Source: Apostichopus leukothele (Eukaryota > Echinodermata > Holothuroidea > Aspidochirotida > Stichopodidae). Taken from it: a stretch of DNA of 23,643 nt. Location of the stretch: positions 770,945 through 794,587 of the forward strand of contig JAAAKB020000013.1 in NCBI GenBank assembly GCA_010014835.2, given 5' to 3'. Position 1 is the first letter of the stretch. Each line of letters starts with the position of its first letter. The position numbers and the translations under genes are program-made. The notes beneath the pieces were generated by a model. It was not told the DNA's origin. It worked only from the letters and a program-made list of their open reading frames with translations, and did not search any database. Below are positions 20,301-23,643 of the stretch, one piece after another.

Positions 20301-21611
20301 AGCTGGATCTTCAAATGGTTCTCCTGCCGGGGGCATCATTGGTGACCTCATTGGGGACTTCATTGGCGATCTCATAGGCGAATGACTCACATTTGAAGGA
20401 GAGGTAATAGACATATCAGATTTTGGTGACCCAGTCTGCTGAATGGGAAGCTGCTGTGGATGTTGACGGCTAGGAGATGGAGTGCGCGCTGTCACTGTCT
20501 GGTTAGGTGAACTAGATCCCCCAACAGTAAGACTAGAATGACCCTGGCTCTTTGCTCGATTATCATCTTCTCCTCTCCTTGCCGCTGTAGGCGGTGGAGA
20601 TTGAAATTTGTTTGTTTGCCAATCTTCCTTTTTAGAAACTTTCTCGCTTAGATTTTCCATCCCTCTTGTCATCAGTTGTTGATCATGAGCTCTGTTTCGT
20701 TCTGTGCTGGTATTATTTCTTGTTTGTTTGTTGGTGTCATCTTTTATTATCTTAAATGGAGATCTAGATTTATGTTCATTACTAGTACTCCTTGAAGTTG
20801 CAGGAAATTGATCCTGTTGTAGCTTCACGCTTGTTTCTTCCTTGGTAGAACTTTTACGCAATTGATCATTTACTGCTATTACATCAGATGGAACGTTACT
20901 TAAATTTTTGTCAGGTTGCTGTTTGATGCTAGCATTGGGCTCTTTAACAACATTCACAGGACTTTCGTTTCTCCTTCTCGTATTTTGTGGTTGTTCAGGA
21001 GGTGGGCTTGTATTCGTCACTGTTTTTCTTTGTTCTAAATGTCGCTGCTGCAATTGAGACCTAGGCAGATGATGTTGGAATTGCTGTGTGCGATGTGGCT
21101 GTTGAGGGTGTTCTTGTCGCCCTGCTTGTGGCTGGTTCTGCGAGAGGGATGACTGTTGCTGAGTTTGTTGCAGTTGACTGTTCTGCTGTGATCGTTGATG
21201 ATACGGTGGGTGTTGCTCGACCGCTTGTTCTCTCGATTGCCTTTGGGATTCTTTTTGAAGGAGCCTTTCAGGTTCCTTTGGAGTTCCCTGCTGAGGAGTT
21301 GGCTGCTGTTTTTGTTCTACATTTGTTTGATCTCGTTCTTTCTCAAGCTCAATTGAACGTTCATTTTGCTGTGGAGGTTGCACACGATCGCGTAGTATTG
21401 CTTGTGATTTGCTTTGATCCGTTGTTTGTTGATGTAATCTCCCTTGCTGTTGCTGTTGCTGTTGCTGTTGTTGCATTCGCTGTTGCAACTGTTGCTGTTC
21501 TCTCAAAAGTTGTTGTTGTTGAAGTTTCAACTCATGTTGTTGTTGCAACTGAAGGCGTTGTTCGGGAGTCAAATTTTCTAGATCGAGTTCTTGTCCTTCA
21601 ACGTTTCCCAT
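5223..21611 (-). CDS. PCLO: Piccolo/Bassoon/Fife-like presynaptic active-zone scaffold gene (whole locus, joined exons, C-terminus missing)
   Basis: Fourteen minus-strand coding exons join in one frame: 20191-21611, 18954-19182, 17882-18034, 15325-15481, 11955-14854, 10369-11370, 9478-9976, 8936-9066, 7870-8071, 7611-7728, 7308-7348, 6634-6761, 5870-6000 and 5223-5388. They give about 2,426 residues before the window runs out. Domain order is MGN start, Rab-binding helix 1, FYVE-like zinc finger, SGFW motif, long disordered scaffold, coiled coil, PDZ, C2A. This order is that of Piccolo and the insect homologue Fife. From memory, GLEADLSQLTEEER resembles the Piccolo N-terminus, VLEWCGTPLTGKTFEEVQ the Piccolo PDZ, and ITGELQ the start of Piccolo C2A. 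Such proteins organise synaptic vesicles and calcium channels at the presynaptic membrane. It is shorter than mammalian Piccolo (about 5,000 residues) and has one zinc finger, not two. RIM is the main alternative; the PDZ and C2A signatures favour Piccolo/Fife. Family assignment is firm; the exact orthologue name is less so. Confidence 0.9.
5870..6000 (-). CDS. PCLO: Exon 13: N-terminal half of C2A
   Basis: Acceptor TTGCCTCTGTTAG and donor AAAAG|GTATGT bound 131 nt, phase 0 to 2. It codes VRLAYDAGRGELRVDVLRGR, then GLVGKTNDGLADPFVVVRLL and PMK. The type I C2 strand pattern (L-x-V-x-V-L-x-(G/A)-R-x-L) and the ADPFV motif are clear. In Ca2+-binding C2 loop 1 an Asp precedes N-x-G; here Thr stands in that place (KTNDG), while the ADPF Asp is kept. 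Confidence 0.9.
6001..6633 (-). other. Intron between exons 12 and 13
   Basis: No exon seen. It contains an imperfect inverted repeat (arms at about 6491-6507 and 6535-6556, each containing ATGTATCG and its complement). Confidence 0.7.
6634..6761 (-). CDS. PCLO: Exon 12: Ser/Arg/Pro linker and first residues of C2A
   Basis: Acceptor TTCCTTCCATAG and donor CAG|GTAAAT bound 128 nt, entry phase 1, exit phase 0. Only this frame is open. It codes PRSSSNHRREPPSSGHRGDH, then PPRQVARPTSDAKVARITGELQ (22 residues in two parts: PPRQVARPTS and DAKVARITGELQ). ITGELQ matches the ITGEIQ that begins the Piccolo C2A domain as I recall it. Confidence 0.84.
6762..7307 (-). other. Intron between exons 11 and 12
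   Basis: No exon accepted. It holds a strongly C-rich stretch on the plus strand (7097-7153), which is G-rich in the transcript. Confidence 0.7.
7097..7153 (-). repeat. Polypurine tract, possible RNA G-quadruplex in intron
   Basis: On the transcribed (minus) sense this reads as repeated GGGG runs separated by one to a few bases (GGGAGGGGCGGGGAGGGG). Four or more G-runs with short loops meet the usual quadruplex pattern. It lies about 155 bases downstream of the small exon 11. Confidence 0.75.
7308..7348 (-). CDS. PCLO: Exon 11: 41-nt linker exon between PDZ and C2A
   Basis: Acceptor CAAACCTTTTAG and donor GAG|GTACAG bound 41 nt, entry phase 2, exit phase 1. It codes (K)LTEIQSSTPSRER and joins APRSSSN in the next exon. 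It is needed because neighbouring exons do not match in phase without a piece of length 2 mod 3. An inner acceptor (CCCTCCAG) gives an 8-nt version with the same phase. The Ser/Arg/Pro composition fits the flanking linker. Confidence 0.6.
7611..7728 (-). CDS. PCLO: Exon 10: C-terminal half of PDZ domain
   Basis: Acceptor CTATTTTCACTTCAG, entry phase 1. It codes GLREGDQVLEWCGTPLTGKT, then FEEVQLIMRTARKMADVTVK, completing the PDZ fold (second helix FEEVQLIM). The 3' end is uncertain. The better-looking donor (TG|GTTAGT, end 7608) would make a stop codon with the next exon as drawn. The weaker AA|GTGGTT (end 7611) gives VTVKL, which fits the final beta strand. A shorter next exon starting at 7315 would rescue the stronger donor. 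The 141-base intron before it is the second shortest in the gene. Confidence 0.85.
7870..8071 (-). CDS. PCLO: Exon 9: N-terminal half of PDZ domain
   Basis: Acceptor TTTGTAAACAG and donor CAG|GTAAAT bound 202 nt, phase 0 to 1. After PPVPRRSRGERTSN and a Ser/Gly linker comes DLGLRVVGGKRMPG, then the strands QLVAYITDVVEGGAAQKAG. LGLR is the carboxylate-binding loop of a PDZ domain. VVGGK-x-x-PG and the AYI...GG(A/S)A-x-x-(A/T)G pattern match Piccolo closely as I recall it. PDZ domains bind short C-terminal tails of partner proteins; Piccolo's binds cAMP-GEFII. Confidence 0.9.
8072..8935 (-). other. Intron between exons 8 and 9
   Basis: Contains the candidate alternative exon at 8162-8276. The rest (8277-8935) shows nothing recognisable. 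Confidence 0.7.
8162..8276 (-). CDS. PCLO: Candidate alternative exon (His/Gly-rich) before PDZ
   Basis: A 115-nt block looks distinctly more G+C-rich than the intron around it. It has acceptor ATATATCTCAG, a branch-point-like CTAAG about 18 bases upstream, and a good donor (ATG|GTAGGT). In phase 0 it codes MFGGGGHHKHLSHMVGCGSP, then IRTPFHCHVGNHPLPVLH, ending in phase 1. The usual start of the next exon (8071) needs phase 0, but a second acceptor seven bases later (CCTCCAG, exon then 7870-8064) needs phase 1 and joins cleanly to give LH-VPRRSRG. So inclusion would require the shifted acceptor. This is a prediction from frame and signals; the peptide matches no domain I know. Confidence 0.42.
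8936..9066 (-). CDS. PCLO: Exon 8: linker exon before PDZ
   Basis: Acceptor TTTGCTTTAG and donor CAG|GTATGC bound 131 nt, phase 1 to 0. It codes DLPAVTVHSETRQKQARQLP followed by IPKMDSQHMSR and ends SSAQQ. No domain. Both junction phases agree with neighbours. Confidence 0.82.
9067..9477 (-). other. Intron between exons 7 and 8
   Basis: No exon seen. It includes a run of 13 C at 9338-9350 followed by an A-run. Confidence 0.75.
9478..9976 (-). CDS. PCLO: Exon 7: coiled-coil start and Asp/Ser-rich linker
   Basis: Acceptor ACATTTTATCAG and donor GAG|GTGAGC bound 499 nt, phase 0 to 1. The first 40 residues form a clear coiled coil (NEVDRLSREGEEIERRIKEL then TALEEKLETDYQQY). The rest is a linker: HPETLADYILKSHEPALRFE, a Gly/Ser stretch (SLSGSGGK) and an acidic piece (ESSDFDGD). 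It ends MPKRG/D at the splice. An internal AGGTAAC could act as a donor but the frame stays open through it. Confidence 0.87.
10007..10064 (+). repeat. Tandem duplication, 29-bp unit, two copies
   Basis: ATATCATATATCACAAT starts at 10007 and again at 10036, with the rest of each unit similar (GAAAGAAGTG against AAAATAAGTG). It sits in the 392-bp intron before exon 7, about 30 bases from the acceptor, and the intron holds no exon. Confidence 0.85.
10369..11370 (-). CDS. PCLO: Exon 6: scaffold exon with predicted coiled-coil segment
   Basis: Acceptor CTCCGTTGCAG and donor CAG|GTAAGT bound 1,002 nt in phase 0 to 0. It starts ISQSDTESIDSDLGTP. A helical segment follows with heptad-like spacing (residues about 50-95 of the exon; EIELDKVKGLLSRKAIQLEM), then Ser/Asp/Lys-rich disordered sequence including RSDGSLSDSDVV. 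It ends PQLIKDNQ. No enzyme or folded domain is seen. Coiled coils in this part of Piccolo/Bassoon mediate contacts with other active-zone proteins such as ELKS/CAST; whether this one does so is inference. Confidence 0.88.
11371..11954 (-). other. Intron between exons 5 and 6
   Basis: 584 bp, A+T-rich, nothing else recognised. Confidence 0.75.
11955..14854 (-). CDS. PCLO: Exon 5: giant scaffold exon with acidic tract and LC8-type motif array
   Basis: A 2,900-nt exon, entry phase 1 (acceptor ATCAATAG) and exit phase 0 (donor AGA|GTGAGT). The frame runs upstream past the first ATG (14699) to the acceptor, so that ATG is not a start. It begins with a charged helical stretch (DELREEELLLLSRRSRDRSP), then Ser-rich, Lys/Arg-rich (RRKKG repeats) and strongly acidic segments (about 13541-13635 codes EDEDEDED-like sequence). 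The C-terminal third carries repeated STQTE, ISTQTK, LGVQAG, VGVETE, VGIETD, AVQTLS, AQTDP, STHTSP, YGMQAS and YGMQTSP. TQT-like motifs bind dynein light chain LC8, and Bassoon is known to bind dynein light chains. The exon is probably intrinsically disordered apart from short helices. A single exon this size is typical of the Piccolo/Bassoon middle region. Confidence 0.88.
14855..15324 (-). other. Intron between exons 4 and 5
   Basis: 470 bp, A+T-rich. A short duplication of ATTATGGTC lies near 15200. No exon seen. Confidence 0.75.
15325..15481 (-). CDS. PCLO: Exon 4: short linker exon with basic Ser motif
   Basis: Acceptor ATGCTCAG and donor CTCTG|GTAGGA bound 157 nt, phase 0 to 1. It codes TKSRHRLVRTASYSMVDDMR and a Ser/Asp-rich tail ending LHSG; the split codon is completed by the next exon to Asp. 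RTASYS resembles a basophilic kinase site. No domain is recognised. Phase agreement on both sides is the main support, since the 2.4-kb intron before it could hide further exons. Confidence 0.7.
15482..17881 (-). other. Longest internal intron (2.4 kb), between exons 3 and 4
   Basis: No phase-compatible exon found. It contains back-to-back acceptor/donor pairs at 17254-17261 (8 nt between) and at 16161 (1 nt between), and a hairpin-rich patch at 16818-16878. Confidence 0.6.
17882..18034 (-). CDS. PCLO: Exon 3: last Cys pair of zinc finger and SGFW Rab-contact motif
   Basis: The exon has a strong acceptor (TTTTTAATCTTCAG) and a near-perfect donor (CCA|GTAAGT), 153 nt, phase 0 to 0. It codes KEGWLCDLCHRRRR, completing the W-x-C-x-x-C end of the finger (Cys 556/559). 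Then comes VTSGFWHKYYSQIQP. SGFW sits where rabphilin and RIM carry SGAWF, which inserts into a hydrophobic pocket on Rab3/Rab27. Vertebrate Piccolo and Bassoon fingers, as I recall, lack this motif, so this version looks more like an active Rab binder. RKSRRSSL just after it is a basophilic kinase site (R-R-x-S), similar in kind to the phosphorylated linker of rabphilin. Binding is inferred, not shown. Confidence 0.88.
18845..18871 (-). CDS. PCLO: Candidate optional microexon in the zinc finger (27 nt, or 33 nt with the next donor)
   Basis: A 27-nt block coding YEGKWIEQE is bounded by acceptor CCTTCACAG and donor GAG|GTAAAA, with a second in-phase donor six bases on (GTAAGC, exon then ends at 18839 and adds VK). 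Both lengths keep phase 0, matching exit of exon 2 and entry of the next exon. Including it would insert 9 or 11 residues between the third and fourth Cys pairs of the zinc finger. Skipping it gives 13 residues between Cys 6 and the Trp, the spacing I recall for Piccolo, so the skipped form is probably the usual one. The upstream intron is only 82 bases. No expression evidence is visible, so this is a splice-signal and phase call only. Confidence 0.5.
18954..19182 (-). CDS. PCLO: Exon 2: first three Cys pairs of the FYVE-like zinc finger
   Basis: Acceptor TTTCACAG and donor GAG|GTAAAGC bound a 229-nt exon, entry phase 2, exit phase 0; the split codon gives Arg. It continues the helix (RDMEYHMDKIEREISDRGYQ) and then runs into CHIC, CGEC and CAEC (cysteines about 504/507, 529/532, 537/540), with an extra Cys near 519. 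CGECGQTVCAECG aligns with the CTECQTTVCSLCG core of Piccolo as I recall it. The fourth pair comes from the exon at 17882-18034. In Rab effectors this finger packs against helix 1 to form the Rab3/Rab27 docking surface. Confidence 0.88.
19183..20190 (-). other. Intron between exons 1 and 2
   Basis: About 1 kb. No exon with the required phase (2 to 2) was found and no repeats of note. Confidence 0.7.
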
Positions 21612-21643
21612 GCTCTAGGGTGCTCTCCGAGAACTTGAGTAAT
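20191..21643 (-). CDS. PCLO: Exon 1 (coding from 21611): MGN start, Q-rich N-terminus and Rab-binding helix 1
   Basis: The exon opens after a CTTTACAG acceptor. The ATG at 21609-21611 has a good context (A at -3, G at +4) and an in-frame TAG one codon further upstream, so the start is well fixed. The protein begins MGNVEGQ. Piccolo and Bassoon also begin MGN, and N-myristoylation has been reported for Bassoon, so Gly2 may carry a lipid. Residues about 10-200 are rich in Gln, including a run of ten Gln coded at about 21444-21473. Residues about 200-400 are Ser/Pro/Asn-rich and likely disordered. Near the end lies a repeated SPMxSPM block (three or four copies, about 20330-20400), a set of possible proline-directed kinase sites. 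The last 36 residues hold ADLSQLTEEERAHILAVLDR, matching helix 1 of the RIM/Piccolo Rab-binding region. The exon ends in AG before GTAAAT (phase 2). Confidence 0.9.
20330..20400 (-). repeat. Coding 12-bp repeat giving SPMxSPM
   Basis: Three to four degenerate 12-base units within exon 1 code SPMRSPMKSPMRSPM. Each unit carries a Ser-Pro dipeptide. Confidence 0.8.
21612..21643 (-). other. PCLO: 5' UTR part of exon 1
   Basis: Thirty-two bases lie between the CTTTACAG acceptor and the start codon. They contain an in-frame TAG immediately before the last codon upstream of ATG. A spliced acceptor here means at least one further non-coding exon must lie at higher coordinates. Confidence 0.65.
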
Positions 21644-23643
21644 CTGTAAAGATAATATTGGAAAACATAATATATGTGAAACAGTTTGTATCCTAAATTT
21701 ATACTTTGAAAAAGCCAGACACATAAACTATTGAAACGTTTAGGCTTCTATACACTGGTTCGAGCTCAGAGAATCATGAAACTTATATGTAGGGCTTTCA
21801 GAAACAATTTCATGTGAGGATGAAATGTGTGATGGAAGTCCGCTAACATTCTAAAGGGTGGAATAAAAAGGGTGCCCTGAGGCCATAGAGGCCGAATCCT
21901 ATATAAGGGGTTTTTCAAGCACCTACCACAGAAAACAAAATTGTGCAAACAAATACTCTCGAAAGTTTGTTCGAGGCTGAAAAGTTAGCACTACAACCTA
22001 CACCCCTTGGATTCGTACCTGATTCGATAATGCCCATGTTTCTGACAGCATTGGAGTCTAGTTGAAGATTGAAGAAGGACGAGAATGAATGTCCGTGGGT
22101 AATATGATGTTTATCAACATATAACATTCTTTGCATGACCTGCATTGCATCCCGCAGGAATAAATATAATTGACAGTAATTATTCATACCCGTGCATATA
22201 ATGAAGAAAACAAACGCTGTGTTTGATTGCCGCCTCAGTGCGTTAACCTTACATTCGTCTTCTCATCACCAGGGTCGAATTAGTCATACTAGAGTACCTT
22301 CAACGTTATTCCTTGTATTGGCCTACTGTAGGTTATGACTCATGCGCCGAATCTTGACGAAGGCTTAACAAGTTATCGATTCATTTTGAAGGACATGGAA
22401 ATGATTTTTATACATCATGATAGGACATATTATACTGAATGTTGACATATCTTTTTCACTGGTGTGTATAGTGAAAGGTAATCTGTGCAAGGTTACTTGC
22501 ATGGACGTTACATAATTCAGGTGAAATTTATTTGCATGTCTAAGTATGCGCGAACAATTTACGTACTAGAATTTCATTACTAACTAACCTAAATAGCTTA
22601 CATATAAACTTGCAAGCAACGCATGTGGATCTTCATGCTATGTTTCTGAATTCGCTAAAGGCAAGGTGCGGGAGAGATTGCTACTATAGCCTTAAATGTC
22701 ACACAGTGGCTGAAATTAAATGTGTAGCCACAAATGTATACACGGAATGTTCACAGTGTCGTATCGAGTTGCCAGGTACATTTCAAGAAAAGAGCTTACC
22801 AAATATTTATCATTCTAGATTTTGTGTTATAGCATTATGATATACGAAGGCGAACCAACAATCCATTGCGTACTTATAAGCAATACTTTGAAAAGCTGGC
22901 GCTAGATCTAACGACTGGCTTCGTACGCCTATAGACGTTAGCTGAATGTCACTCGGTCTGTTTATTTGGACAATTACCGGTCTGGAATATACTGCTAAAG
23001 ATTCAAATAAATTTGAATATCTCACTCTCCAGCTTTAATCGTTAGCTTTTGGTCTTCTTATATTTCATTATACCAACGACTAATATGAAGTATGATAATG
23101 GTTATGATAAAACAAAGTACGTCATAAAATATTTCTCCGTCATCTATATTTACCCATAAAATAGACCCTGGAAAGAGATTAGTCATTTAAAAGTACATAA
23201 CAGTTGGCACCAGAAATATTTTGTTTGCTTTTTATTTCATGGACTAAAACCTCACTATTTGGAGAATCATTTATCGATTTTCTCCTTGTTGAAAGGGAAG
23301 AGTTCAACTGACCTTCTGTCATATATAGACGATTTGCAGCTACGACATGTAAGGTTAAAAGTAATATTCTCCTATGGAGTAAACAATGGGCAACTCTGTA
23401 TAGAATTTCGAAGAGCTTAATTAAGCATAAAAGGAAAGGTATTGTTCTCCCCTCCAAGATTTGCAAAAAAAAAAAAAACCTTAATCAATCTAAGATAAAT
23501 ATTTGTATGTAATGTAGCTTACATATAAACGTGACAGTATTGAAAATATAAGAGAGTGTTGTTGACTGGTTGAGGTTTCTTGTATTTTGTAAGGAAATTA
23601 TGCATAATTTATATATAAATATATATATATATATATTACATAT
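21644..23643. other. Upstream sequence of the gene; 5' UTR exon(s) and promoter not located
   Basis: No coding exon is supported on either strand. A good donor (ATCAG|GTACGA) at 22018 could end a non-coding first exon, and another (TTTG|GTAAGC) lies near 22802, but neither has independent support. No clear TATA box or CpG-rich promoter is seen. The window ends in a TA-dinucleotide repeat (about 23609-23636). Confidence 0.5.

Noticed and set aside
5223-21611. Calling the gene RIM (RIMS1/2)
   Set aside because: The Rab-binding module would fit RIM, but the MGN Gln-rich N-terminus, the GLEADLSQL motif, the PDZ pattern (GGK..PG, LEWxGxPLT.KT.EEVQ) and ITGELQ before C2A fit Piccolo/Fife better.
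21086-21649. Plus-strand frame of 187 codons rich in Val and Ala
   Set aside because: Antisense shadow of the Gln-rich exon 1 (CAG/CAA read backwards gives Leu, Val and Ala codons).

Overview
The window is animal nuclear DNA: A+T-rich, intron-rich, with simple repeats and one short retroposed element. Almost everything interpretable belongs to one large gene on the minus strand, read from about 21.6 kb down to 5.2 kb. Hand-joining exons at GT/AG boundaries with phase tracking gives a single open frame of about 2,426 codons. The product is a Piccolo/Bassoon/Fife-type presynaptic active-zone scaffold. I cannot fix the species; a marine invertebrate, possibly an echinoderm, is a guess from gene structure and composition.

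Layout in transcript order (descending coordinates). (1) 20191-21643: start codon with an MGN N-terminus, a Gln/Pro/Ser-rich region and the first helix of a Rab-binding domain (ADLSQLTEEER). (2) 18954-19182 and 17882-18034: a FYVE-like zinc finger split over two exons, then an SGFW motif like the SGAWF of RIM/rabphilin; an optional 27- or 33-nt microexon lies between them. (3) 15325-15481, 11955-14854 and 10369-11370: a long low-complexity and charged scaffold with a run of about ten TQT-like (dynein light chain LC8-type) motifs and a strongly acidic tract. (4) 9478-9976 and 8936-9066: a coiled-coil start and a linker. (5) 7870-8071 and 7611-7728: a PDZ domain of Piccolo type. (6) 7308-7348 and 6634-6761: linker. 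(7) 5870-6000 and 5223-5388: most of a C2A domain that has lost most Ca2+-ligand aspartates. The end of C2A and any C2B domain are not found in the remaining 5.2 kb, so the gene probably continues beyond the low-coordinate edge.

The domains point to one job: membrane anchoring (possible N-myristoylation), capture of Rab3/Rab27-type GTPase on synaptic vesicles (Rab-binding module), motor attachment and multimerisation (LC8 motifs), and anchoring at the release site (PDZ, C2A). Likely alternative splicing (a microexon in the zinc finger, and a 115-nt exon before PDZ coupled to a shifted acceptor) would tune the Rab and PDZ ends.

Non-gene parts: 1-5222 holds simple repeats, a 30-bp tandem repeat and a 161-bp SINE/LINE-tail-like insertion with a 14-bp target-site duplication. 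21644-23643 is upstream sequence with at most a weak 5' UTR exon candidate. I found no RNA genes, CRISPR arrays, endogenous viruses or plus-strand genes.
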